Positions 25,719-32,635 of a stretch of DNA of 32,635 bases are shown here, piece after piece. The stretch covers positions 1 through 32,635 of the forward strand of contig NZ_CANMGY010000016.1 in assembly GCF_947497555.1 (NCBI RefSeq), given 5' to 3'. A program made the translations under genes and the position numbers. Origin of the DNA: an uncultured Umboniibacter sp. (GTDB lineage Bacteria; Pseudomonadota; Gammaproteobacteria; Pseudomonadales; DSM-25080). The notes under the pieces are model-generated. The model was given only the letters and a program-made list of their open reading frames with translations. It ran no database searches and was not told where the DNA came from. The stretch's first letter is position 1. The number at the start of each line of letters is the position of its first letter.

Positions 25719-26492
25719 ATGAATAAGTTAACCATAGAAATATCTTCCTATCCTAAGTCCGGAAATACGTGGGTTAGGCATATTTTTCGCGAGGTACTTC
25801 GAGGGACAAATGCTTCGAGGATCGAGCTTGCGACTGCCCTACATCAGCGTGGAGCACAACAAATTAAATCGTTAGAGCCAATTGAAATTAGTTCTTTGGG
25901 ATTAAGTTTGAGGCTCTATAAGTCACACATTTGCGATCATCCAGAGCTAAATCCAAATCGGGTTCTATATGCATACAGGCATCCGTTGGATGTGTTATTT
26001 AGCGCCTTGAACTTTCATGCAACTCAGGCATTAATGCTGGGTAAAAAAGTTGATTTGTCGGTCTTTCGTGATGCCCGACCGAAAATGGTTGAGCAAATGT
26101 TGAGTGATGGGGATATTTCCTACTACTTTGACCGCTTTTTAGCGGATGCTGGTGCCTCGCTATTTCCAAGATCATTGACCGGAGTTGATACTTATTTTGA
26201 TCATGTTGGCGCTGCCTTAGATAACCCCAAGGTAGTTGGCGTTAAGTATGAAGACATGTGTAGCGACGTAGCGGGAGCCATTGAGCCTGCCATTTGCGAA
26301 GTTCTAGGTCTTTCTCAGTTAGGTGCTACGATAAATTATAACTATATTAATAAGAATACGAAGGGTAGTGATAGGAAGGACTTTTTTTGGAAGGCTTCTA
26401 GCGGCGGTTACGTTGAACTACTCTCTGCGGCGCAGGTTGATCGTTTATGTACGCACTATCAGCAAGAGTTAAAGAATTTAGGTTACCTCTAA
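25719..26492 (+). CDS. sulfotransferase (Sulfotransfer_1 family)
   Basis: A 257-aa protein with the clearest sulfotransferase signature of the window. The loop is SSYPKSGNTWVRHIF (9-23) and the 3'-phosphate site is YAYRHPLDVLFSALNF (Arg87, Ser95). The KYEDM strand follows, and near the C terminus comes a GSDRKDFFWKASSGGYVELL segment equivalent to the family's RKGxxGDWKxxF block that contacts the PAPS nucleotide. Length and motif order match cytosolic PAPS sulfotransferases. It begins four bases after the GT-B gene, with GAG ahead of the ATG, in a run leading to the SGNH esterase. Confidence 0.9.
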   Translation: MNKLTIEISSYPKSGNTWVRHIFREVLRGTNASRIELATALHQRGAQQIKSLEPIEISSLGLSLRLYKSHICDHPELNPNRVLYAYRHPLDVLFSALNFHATQALMLGKKVDLSVFRDARPKMVEQMLSDGDISYYFDRFLADAGASLFPRSLTGVDTYFDHVGAALDNPKVVGVKYEDMCSDVAGAIEPAICEVLGLSQLGATINYNYINKNTKGSDRKDFFWKASSGGYVELLSAAQVDRLCTHYQQELKNLGYL

Positions 26493-26515
26493 GCGCACTA
26501 ACCTGTATTGATCAC

Positions 26516-26520
26516 GGAGG
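26516..26520 (+). promoter_or_regulatory. strong ribosome binding site (GGAGG) that points to a CTG start
   Basis: GGAGG is followed six bases later by CTG 26527, in frame with the esterase. No ATG, GTG or TTG in that frame stands at a usable distance. The next start-like codon, TTG 26605, is 84 nt away and has no ribosome site. Confidence 0.7.
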
Positions 26521-26526
26521 TTCTCT

Positions 26527-27480
26527 CTGAAATTATTCTTTCATGGTGCAAGTGTTACTCAGCAGTCAAAGGAGGGAGGGTATCTTACTCAGCTTCGAAG
26601 TAAATTGAAGCAAAGAGGCGCAAAGATCAAAGTTCAATCTAAGGGCTATGGTGGTAATCATATTGGTGATGCCGGCTACCTTACTATTAATCGCGATGTG
26701 CCAGCTGACGTAGATGTTTGTTTTCTAGAGTGGAGCACTCCAGAGCAAAAGTCGTTACCGCGAGAAAAATTTCTCTACATGTTGGATATACTGCATGGTA
26801 AGTCGATACTGCCGATAGTGCTAATCTTGGCTCGTAAAGATAATATTGCTGGAGATAGGGAGTTTGACCGCGAACTGCTAAAGCTCTGTGAAGAAAATGA
26901 CGTTAAAGTTTTGGATTATCGAAGCCTCATCGTCCCAGACGTGGATCTTAGAGATGCGGTACACACTAAGGAGAGTGGTGCGCTGAAGTATTCGCAGGCG
27001 ATCATTGATGAGTTAAGTAGTATTCAAACTAGCCTTGAGTCTTGGAAGCCTCCCAGGGGCGGGCCGCTCGCTTTTAGTATTAATAGTCTGTCAGAGTTAA
27101 CGATAACCCTGGAAGAAGGGCAAGCGTTAGAGTTTGATGTAGAGGTACTGGGTGAAAATGCTGAGGTTATAGCTGAGGTTGTTCGTGGGCCAGCGTCGGG
27201 TGTTATTGACGTATTGCCGGAAAAACTGAAGATTAAAGTTTGGGATCGATGGTCACACTTTGAGCGCCCCTCATTCCTGTCAATTTGTAAGTTTGAAGGC
27301 GTTAATAACTTTGTCCAGCGTGTAACTATCGCCATGACAGAGGATTCGGTTGACTACTCCCATTGCGCACGACCATTTAGTTACGACGGGCCCAAAAACT
27401 TTAAATTGAAGTCTTTACTGCTTACTAATTGTGTAGCTAAGAATGACCCGAAGGTAATGCATAGTTCGGAAGTCATATAA
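26527..27480 (+). CDS. SGNH-type hydrolase, probable glycan O-acetylesterase, CTG start
   Basis: Read from CTG 26527 the protein has 317 aa and its N terminus carries the complete SGNH signature. Block I is FFHGASVTQQ, with Ser9 as nucleophile. Block III is GYGGNHI (40-46), with the oxyanion Gly and Asn44. The catalytic pair is in DAVH (Asp143, His146). The usual Asp of the GDS motif is Ala here (GAS). VDVCFLEWSTP is another family-like strand. Residues about 155-317 are beta-rich and may be an accessory carbohydrate-binding domain. Starting at TTG 26605 would lose the nucleophile, so the upstream start is compelling. No signal peptide is visible, so it would act in the cytoplasm. It may remove or transfer acetyl groups on the polysaccharide; the direction is not certain. 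Confidence 0.72.
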   Translation: MKLFFHGASVTQQSKEGGYLTQLRSKLKQRGAKIKVQSKGYGGNHIGDAGYLTINRDVPADVDVCFLEWSTPEQKSLPREKFLYMLDILHGKSILPIVLILARKDNIAGDREFDRELLKLCEENDVKVLDYRSLIVPDVDLRDAVHTKESGALKYSQAIIDELSSIQTSLESWKPPRGGPLAFSINSLSELTITLEEGQALEFDVEVLGENAEVIAEVVRGPASGVIDVLPEKLKIKVWDRWSHFERPSFLSICKFEGVNNFVQRVTIAMTEDSVDYSHCARPFSYDGPKNFKLKSLLLTNCVAKNDPKVMHSSEVI

Positions 27481-27543
27481 AATGCTTGTTTGTTCGTGTA
27501 ACTCCGTTAAAATTATGCAATCAGAATGGAGTCTGATCTACTG

Positions 27544-27549
27544 TATAAA
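27544..27549 (+). promoter_or_regulatory. candidate -10 element
   Basis: TATAAA, directly preceded by TG, lies 66 bp before the ATG of the tandem glycosyltransferase and could start a separate transcript. No good -35 is present at 16-18 bp. Confidence 0.25.
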
Positions 27550-27614
27550 ATTAGTTATAAAAGGCTAGCTCTGATTCCATTTCTAAACCGTTCAATCTAA
27601 ACGACGAAGAGATC

Positions 27615-29276
27615 ATGAATCCCAAAGTTACTGTAGTAACCGTATCTTATAATTGCCTAGCTGATCTGCAACATACTGTAGAAAATGTTACCAGGCAGAC
27701 CTACGCTGATGTTGAATATATCGTCGTTGATGGCGCCTCGTCAGACGGAACAAAAGAGTACTTGGAATCCCAAAGTGGAGGTATGATCCACCAATGGGTC
27801 TCGGAGCCTGATAAAGGCATCTATTTCGCTATGAACAAAGCTATCACAATGGCATCTGGAGACTGGGTGATCTTCATGAACGCCGGCGATGAATTTCATA
27901 GTGATGATGCCATAGCGATGGCGTTTGGTGATGCGACGGATCTCTCAAATATCGATTTCGTATTTGGTGATCGCTATAAAATTGAGCCTTCGGGCAGTTC
28001 AACCTACGAGAAAGCGGGCCCAATTGAAGATACTCTGCTTCGTGAAGTTGTTTTTCATCAGGCACTGTTCACTAGGTTATCGTTGCTAAAAGACAGGCCA
28101 TACAATACCTATTTGAAACTTGCTGCAGACTTTGAATATGTAGTGCGTTCCTTCTCTGAAGGTAAACGATTTCTCCACGTCCCTTTACCAATCTGCAATT
28201 TCATGGCTGGTGGCCGAAGCCGGCAGCAGCATATTCGAGCAATGATCGAAGCGTTAAAGGTAGTGACGGATCATCAGTCCCAGGCTTCCAAATGGCGTGA
28301 AAGTGATATTTTTAAGCACTTTGTCGCTAATCATCTTGAGTACGTGACCTCTAGCTTTTTACAGGATTATATGGTTAATACACCTACCCATAGGAAGCTT
28401 TGGTTAAGTTATGATGAGAATGAACGCCTCCAATTCAATAGTGAGCCAAAAGACAACTTTATTGAGAGCTATTTTAATCGAGTCTTTACACCTTTAAGTC
28501 ACCCGAAAACTGGCTTTAAAGCACAACCGGTGAAAGTTGAGCTTAAATATGCCCAGCCCAAAATAAGTGTTGTAACGGTTGTGTTTAATGACCCTCAGGG
28601 ATTGTCGAAGACTATAAATAGTGTTGCTGCACAATCCTATCCCAATATTGAGTATTTGGTGATTGACGGCGGGTCAACCGACGAAACGATTCAAGTGCTG
28701 GAGAATAATCAGCGCTTTGTTGATGTAAGTGTTTCGGAACGAGACAACGGCATCTACGATGCAATGAATAAGGCAATCCGACTAGCAAGTGGGGATTTTG
28801 TTATCTTTATGAATGCGGGCGATACCTTCTCAAGTACTAAGGTGGTTGAGTACGTATTCGACAATGCGAAACTAGATAATGACGTGATTTATGGTGATAG
28901 AAACTACGTCTCCTCCAAGGGTGATATTACTCATCAACCCGCGCAACCAATATCAACCGTCTTTAAGCGAATGCCTTATTGCCACCAGTCGGTATTCGTG
29001 AAGTTGAAGACACTCCAGCGATTCATGTTTAACGAAACTTATAAGTTCGCTGCCGATTATAACCAGGTTGTGGAAATGTACGTGGCGGGGTGTAACTTTC
29101 AGTACCTTCCCATTACGGTTAGCAACTTTGCAGAGGGGGGACGAAGTGAGTCGGGGATTAGACCGTACCTTGAAACTATTAAGATTCAATATGATCATGG
29201 TGGAGTGGAATTTAAGCCTGAAGATAGTGTCTACCTGCAAGGTTTGGTAAATAATATTTCTGATTTGGCAAAGTAG
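27615..29276 (+). CDS. tandem GT2 glycosyltransferase (two catalytic domains)
   Basis: A 553-aa protein with two GT2 (GT-A) domains, about 3-215 and 315-520. They share the same motif series: VTVVTVSYN / ISVVTVVFN, then VVDGASSDGT / VIDGGSTDET, then GIYFAMNKAI / GIYDAMNKAI, then FMNAGDEF / FMNAGDTF, and finally AGGRS / EGGRS. Both have the metal-binding region intact, so both are probably active. This is an internal duplication. Enzymes with two GT2 domains can polymerise alternating disaccharides (for example KfoC-type chondroitin synthases), but these domains are more like WcaA/Glyco_transf_2 subfamilies that add single sugars. No membrane segment. AGAG precedes ATG 27615. It begins the last plus-strand block, 135 bp after the esterase. 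Confidence 0.85.
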   Translation: MNPKVTVVTVSYNCLADLQHTVENVTRQTYADVEYIVVDGASSDGTKEYLESQSGGMIHQWVSEPDKGIYFAMNKAITMASGDWVIFMNAGDEFHSDDAIAMAFGDATDLSNIDFVFGDRYKIEPSGSSTYEKAGPIEDTLLREVVFHQALFTRLSLLKDRPYNTYLKLAADFEYVVRSFSEGKRFLHVPLPICNFMAGGRSRQQHIRAMIEALKVVTDHQSQASKWRESDIFKHFVANHLEYVTSSFLQDYMVNTPTHRKLWLSYDENERLQFNSEPKDNFIESYFNRVFTPLSHPKTGFKAQPVKVELKYAQPKISVVTVVFNDPQGLSKTINSVAAQSYPNIEYLVIDGGSTDETIQVLENNQRFVDVSVSERDNGIYDAMNKAIRLASGDFVIFMNAGDTFSSTKVVEYVFDNAKLDNDVIYGDRNYVSSKGDITHQPAQPISTVFKRMPYCHQSVFVKLKTLQRFMFNETYKFAADYNQVVEMYVAGCNFQYLPITVSNFAEGGRSESGIRPYLETIKIQYDHGGVEFKPEDSVYLQGLVNNISDLAK

Positions 29277-29284
29277 TTTAAACA

Positions 29285-30460
29285 GTGAAGAATTTATTAA
29301 CAGCCGACATTCTTGATCAAATCGACTTCTCTACGGTGTTAGAGGTTGAGCGAGCGACGCTCAGCAAGATTAACGATACTTCTAAACAAGATTACTTATG
29401 GCAGCGTTTAGAAGAGCTACTCTATACCGACTTCAACCTGCCGATAGACCAATCAGCTGAGATTATGGGATTCAGGTCTTTAGATCGTTCAGACTATGAA
29501 CAGCTATTTGATGCGGTTCTAAGAAATACTAATGGCTCCGTAATTCGAGCAGAGAACTATCGTCAAACTCGCCAGTACGCGAATCAGGATGCTGCACAGT
29601 TTGTTCATGATAGTACGATTCTAATGCGTTACATCGATGAGCCGAGCACACTACAAAGATCTTGCTTATATGTCCACCTATGCCTACATTTTTGGGTGGT
29701 AGAAAAGCTATTCTCTAACCATTTTAGTAAGTTGGTGTTATTCGGAGACATGCAGTCAGTAGAGAATCTGGCGGTTCAATTAGCAAGAATTTTTGGCATT
29801 AAGACTGCGACAATGCAACATGGTCTCTACGTAGATTACGGTACTTACAATACTATCAACGTGGTCAACTACCTAAATCATAATTCCGATTATTTTTTAG
29901 CATGGGGGGAGGAGACTAAGTCCCTTATAGAGAAGCACCGAAGTAATGCCCAAGTTGTTATCTGTGGTAATCCTACTTTAGCAAAAGAAGAGTCAACGCT
30001 TTCTTCTGATAAAGTAACCGGTGAGTATATTCTAGTGGTACTAGATCAGGTCATTTTCAAGGAGCAAAATCTGGCTATGCTCAAATGCGTGAGTCAGTAT
30101 GCTTCGCGTCTAAATATCCCCGTCGCTGTCCGTTGTCACCCTTCTGATAATAAGCAAAACTATTTTACCAAAATCCCTGGTTTAGTAGATGACGGAAATG
30201 TTAGCAAAGCTTTGTTTGTAGTGGGGCATACCACGACATTACTATTTGAAATTCTAGCGAGAGGGATTCCTACGGTTCAGTTCGTTAGTGATATTCCACG
30301 TATTAATCTCCCAGGAGCGCTGCAATTTAATGATGTTGATTCATTGGCTGAAATTGAATTAGATGCGCACGATTTTCTAGCGCTAGCTAGGCACTATGTT
30401 GCGAGCTGTGGTGAACAAGCTGAAATACAATACCGTTCATTCTTTAGTCAGATCTTTTAA
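29285..30460 (+). CDS. GT-B-type transferase, TagF/CDP-glycerol-transferase or capsule-synthase-like
   Basis: A 391-aa probable glycosyl- or glycerophosphotransferase. The second half follows the order seen in TagB/TagF, SpsB and related capsule transferases: LVLFGDMQSVENLAVQLAR, TATMQHGLYVDYG (His179), YFLAWGEETKSLI, VICGNPTL, VRCHPSD (His285) and VVGHTTTLLFEILARGIPTV (His315). The His and Glu in the last stretch usually bind the donor phosphates. The first 120 residues are not recognised. The start is GTG 29285, nine bases after the tandem GT2 gene, with a weak ribosome site. A poly-glycerophosphate transferase role is possible but not shown. Confidence 0.65.
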   Translation: MKNLLTADILDQIDFSTVLEVERATLSKINDTSKQDYLWQRLEELLYTDFNLPIDQSAEIMGFRSLDRSDYEQLFDAVLRNTNGSVIRAENYRQTRQYANQDAAQFVHDSTILMRYIDEPSTLQRSCLYVHLCLHFWVVEKLFSNHFSKLVLFGDMQSVENLAVQLARIFGIKTATMQHGLYVDYGTYNTINVVNYLNHNSDYFLAWGEETKSLIEKHRSNAQVVICGNPTLAKEESTLSSDKVTGEYILVVLDQVIFKEQNLAMLKCVSQYASRLNIPVAVRCHPSDNKQNYFTKIPGLVDDGNVSKALFVVGHTTTLLFEILARGIPTVQFVSDIPRINLPGALQFNDVDSLAEIELDAHDFLALARHYVASCGEQAEIQYRSFFSQIF

Positions 30461-30482
30461 CCGAAGTCATCATATCCCTGGC

Positions 30483-30542
30483 AAACGCTTCCAACCGTTG
30501 AATAACTTAACTAGAATAGCGAGTTATACTAATTAAGCGTTT
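30483..30542 (+). repeat. nested inverted repeats ahead of the gene at 30554
   Basis: AAACGCTT (30483-30490) is the exact complement of AAGCGTTT (30535-30542). Inside them ATAACT (30502-30507) complements AGTTAT (30522-30527). The outer right arm ends a few bases before the GAG ribosome site (30546-30548). TATACT (30525-30530) overlaps the inner arm and could be a -10 element. It could be an operator or a translation-controlling leader, but no T-run follows, so not a normal terminator. Confidence 0.4.
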
Positions 30543-30553
30543 ATTGAGTGAAG

Positions 30554-31426
30554 ATGAATATCTCCGAACTGTTGTCCGATCAAAATCCCAGTTATCTTCA
30601 CGTAGGTAAAGCGAATAGATATATTGCGAAGTGTGTTACTGAGAATCGCCCTAAGCTCGTGGGTAGGTTTGGCTCGATAGAAGGGCGAGTAGTTGGGCAT
30701 TATTTACTTGGTTTGACGGATAAGAACGATCACGTCCTTCCGCGTGTGGCGCAAAGTAATGCTGGAATTTGCCGACCGAGTAAGCGAACGCTAAAACACT
30801 TCGCTTGCGAATATATCTCTGCAGCCGCGAATGTTGACCTACTAGCGGCATGGAATTTTCCTCATCAATCAAAGTTAGCCGAGCTAACAGACCCTTCTCG
30901 TATGACACGGCTGTCGTTTATCGATCCAGTTTACGCACTGTCGCAAAGCTTGACGCCCTGGACCAAATCGCTAGAAGGTAAGCGTGTTCTGGTTATTCAC
31001 CCTTTCAAATCAACGATTCAACAGCAATATGAGCGTCGTCGGGAGATTCCTGTACTAGCGTCGATGCTCCCCAACTTTGACCTGCAGATCATTCAGCCCC
31101 CAGTAACTACCGGTGCGAATATTGAGTATGAGTACCCCTGGGCTCATTACCTTTCAGCTCTCAAAAGAGAGGTGCTGAAGTACGAGTTTGAAGTCGCGAT
31201 CATTGGTGCAGGTTCCTATGGGCTTCCAATAGCGAGCTTTATTAAGACCCTAGGTAAGCCGGCTATTCATTTAGGAGGGGTGACACAGCTTATGTTTGCG
31301 ATAATGGGGAAGCGCTGGGAAAGCGTGAATTATGTCGCTTCGCTGGATAAATCAGGGTGGGTTAGGCCAAGGGCCGATGAAACGCCTCGTTATGCGAATT
31401 CTATCGAAGACGGCTGTTATTGGTGA
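30554..31426 (+). CDS. GT-D-like putative glycosyltransferase
   Basis: A 290-aa protein resembling a family of capsule-cluster proteins related to the GT-D fold. Its N-terminal part has LVGRFGSIEGRVVGHYLL, in which R-F-G-x-x-E is the nucleotide-sugar/metal signature of GT-D enzymes (usual form RFGDGE). The C-terminal part has VLVIHPFKSTIQQQY, AIIGAGSYGLPIASFIK and AIHLGGVTQLMFAIMGKRW, a set that recurs in these proteins. It is cytoplasmic. ATG 30554 is preferred over GTG 30548 because TTGAG then stands at the right distance. It is followed four bases later by a sulfotransferase, suggesting that the two act on the same sugar. Confidence 0.6.
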   Translation: MNISELLSDQNPSYLHVGKANRYIAKCVTENRPKLVGRFGSIEGRVVGHYLLGLTDKNDHVLPRVAQSNAGICRPSKRTLKHFACEYISAAANVDLLAAWNFPHQSKLAELTDPSRMTRLSFIDPVYALSQSLTPWTKSLEGKRVLVIHPFKSTIQQQYERRREIPVLASMLPNFDLQIIQPPVTTGANIEYEYPWAHYLSALKREVLKYEFEVAIIGAGSYGLPIASFIKTLGKPAIHLGGVTQLMFAIMGKRWESVNYVASLDKSGWVRPRADETPRYANSIEDGCYW

Positions 31427-31430
31427 CACT

Positions 31431-32111
31431 ATGAGTAAAGTAACTATTAAGGGCTCAGTCATCAACGCGAGCTTTCCAAGAAGTGGGCATCGTTTCTTAA
31501 AGGATCACCTAGTTCTGATACTTGGATCGGAATACCGCTACTTCGATCACTACCATGATACTGATGCAACCGGAAAGAATTTTGCGAAGACTCATGACTT
31601 TGAGCTGCTGGGACGCAATGTATTAAGCCAAGAATTTCCTAACCGTCGAAAGTATATCGTTCAGGTTCGCCACCCTTTAGAAAGCATTATCTCGTACTAC
31701 GAATTTAAGTTACATTGGAATCGAATTAAGGTGGATACGGAACAAGTATTTCAGAGGCATCTGAAGAAGCAGCTAGGTAAGTGGAAACGCTTCTGCGATA
31801 CTTGGTGTTTACCTCCAATGGACGACAGGCTTATTGTTACCTATCAAGATCTCTATACTCACCCTTTAAAAACGTTAGTTGAGGTTTGTGAGTTTATGGG
31901 TGAGTGTAGAATTGACAATGACAATTTTGCAACAGCAAAGGTCGATTTTCGTCGTTACTATAGTGACTCTGAGGGACAGCCTCGGGCTCGAAGTATCTCG
32001 GATTTTAGATATTTCAATGAAGAGAAATTTGAGTTGATCGAGCAAGAGGTGCTTACCGACTACTTAGTGCCGCTCGGCATTTCTCCCAAAATTCGCAAAA
32101 AGTATAATTAA
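31431..32111 (+). CDS. sulfotransferase (short, Sulfotransfer_1-like)
   Basis: A 226-aa predicted sulfotransferase. The loop is NASFPRSGHRFLKDHLVLIL (12-31), in which PRSGH replaces the common PKSGTT, so the second Thr position is His. The 3'-phosphate site is VQVRHPLESIISYYEF, with Arg80 and Ser88 at the usual spacing, followed by VTYQDLYTHP. ATG 31431 is chosen because the start at 31332 overlaps the preceding gene by about 95 nt in another frame and adds a non-conserved N terminus; TGGTGA precedes 31431. It ends the last plus-strand block. A shortened C terminus compared with the 257-286 aa relatives may mean narrower substrate contact, but the core motifs are intact. Confidence 0.8.
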   Translation: MSKVTIKGSVINASFPRSGHRFLKDHLVLILGSEYRYFDHYHDTDATGKNFAKTHDFELLGRNVLSQEFPNRRKYIVQVRHPLESIISYYEFKLHWNRIKVDTEQVFQRHLKKQLGKWKRFCDTWCLPPMDDRLIVTYQDLYTHPLKTLVEVCEFMGECRIDNDNFATAKVDFRRYYSDSEGQPRARSISDFRYFNEEKFELIEQEVLTDYLVPLGISPKIRKKYN

Positions 32112-32208
32112 ATTGAATGAGTTGCGAGCAAAATGATTCTTCGTTTTCACATCTAGGTTCGTCGGTAATTAGTATAGCTGGTTCAGAGTGCTAAACGATG
32201 TGGCAAAG

Positions 32209-32635
32209 TTAGTCTATTTTTTCTAAAGTATCGAGTAGCAGCTGATAGATAACCTGTGGCTCGATAGTGTAGTTTATAAAGTCTTTTTTGGTGTTCCTCT
32301 TCGAAGTTTGCTCCTCAATATCTTCAAGCTTAGGCATGGCGATGTTGGGGTTCCATTGGTGATCGTTACCATTCCAGTAGCTACGGTTGCTATGGATCAC
32401 TCCAGGCTTGTTACAGAAACGTAACGGAACAAGTAGTGGCGTTCCTGAATATGAGATGAAGGCCGTTGAATCTAGGCAGTGGGCTAGTTTGGTGTAGTAA
32501 TCCGAGCCTACTAAACTAATAAACTCAACGTTCTTCGGGGCTTGGGATTCCAGCTGTTTGATAAGGCCTGAGAACTCTAGACACTTTTTATGGTAAATTA
32601 AGAACCATAGAAGTGAGGTAGAAATATGCCACGTG
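32209..32635 (-). CDS. C-terminal part of a homologue of the 12225-13718 protein (5' end outside the window)
   Basis: On the minus strand one frame stays open from the right edge of the window to TAA at 32209-32211, giving 141 residues; the start is off the window. The product has EFISLVGSDYYTKL, STAFISYSGTP, VPLRF and GVIHSN in the same order and spacing as residues 300-345 of the protein at 12225-13718. The two are therefore homologous. It ends near residue 400 of that protein, so it lacks the C-terminal TPR extension. The convergent gap to the sulfotransferase at 31431-32111 is 97 bp with no visible hairpin. Function is unknown; a glycosyltransferase role is possible. Confidence 0.7.
   Translation of the reverse strand, partial: TWHISTSLLWFLIYHKKCLEFSGLIKQLESQAPKNVEFISLVGSDYYTKLAHCLDSTAFISYSGTPLLVPLRFCNKPGVIHSNRSYWNGNDHQWNPNIAMPKLEDIEEQTSKRNTKKDFINYTIEPQVIYQLLLDTLEKID

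Noticed and set aside
26605..26607. TTG start for the SGNH hydrolase
   Set aside because: It has no ribosome site and removes the catalytic serine block; CTG 26527 behind GGAGG fits far better.
31332..31430. Upstream start of the last sulfotransferase
   Set aside because: It overlaps the preceding gene in another frame by about 95 nt; ATG 31431 is correctly placed four bases after that gene's stop.
32209..32400. A separate 63-aa minus-strand gene
   Set aside because: The same frame is open from 32400 to the window edge and matches the 12225 protein, so this is only the end of a longer gene.
1..32635. Insertion sequence, integrase or phage genes as the means of transfer
   Set aside because: No transposase or integrase motifs and no flanking terminal inverted repeats were seen.

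Overview
The window opens on the last bases of a 5S rRNA gene and its rho-independent terminator. The rest is an accessory polysaccharide locus of about 32 kb. The 5S 3' end, the KpsD/M/T/E-type export genes, the lipoprotein signals and the codon use all point to a Gram-negative, probably marine, gammaproteobacterium. I cannot name a genus from the sequence.

Layout. (1) 1-63: 5S rRNA end and rrn terminator. (2) 241-2344: two sulfotransferase genes. (3) 2728-6207: a large PKD/thrombospondin-3-type lipoprotein. (4) 6455-14532: a tight plus-strand operon of a small lipoprotein, kpsD, kpsM, kpsT, kpsE, a GT92/GT2-like glycosyltransferase, a protein of an unrecognised family with a TPR tail, and a sulfotransferase. 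(5) 14711-16948 (minus): a GT2 plus fucosyltransferase-like fusion. (6) 17300-20165 (plus): a GT25-sulfotransferase fusion and another sulfotransferase. (7) 20172-20227: an 8-bp tandem repeat at a convergent junction. (8) 20221-21603 (minus): a GT2 enzyme homologous over its whole length to the first part of the fusion in (5). (9) 21887-27480 (plus): a coiled-coil protein with three C-terminal repeats, a GT-B glycosyltransferase, a sulfotransferase, and an SGNH-type esterase that appears to start at CTG. (10) 27615-32111 (plus): a tandem GT2 enzyme, a GT-B transferase, a GT-D-like protein and a sulfotransferase. (11) 32209 to the window end (minus): the 3' part of a gene homologous to the unrecognised gene in (4).

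Together these genes look like a system that builds a heteropolysaccharide from several glycosyltransferases, decorates it with sulfate (seven sulfotransferase domains) and possibly acetyl groups, and exports it by an ABC-transporter (group 2/3 capsule-like) route to the cell surface. The main proposal is therefore a heavily sulfated bacterial capsule. The window holds no recognisable PAPS-synthesis genes (cysD/cysN/cysC), no kpsC/kpsS and no kpsF/kpsU. The sulfate donor and any Kdo linker would have to be made from elsewhere, or the anchor may be different. All family calls come from motifs read by eye; no searches were run.
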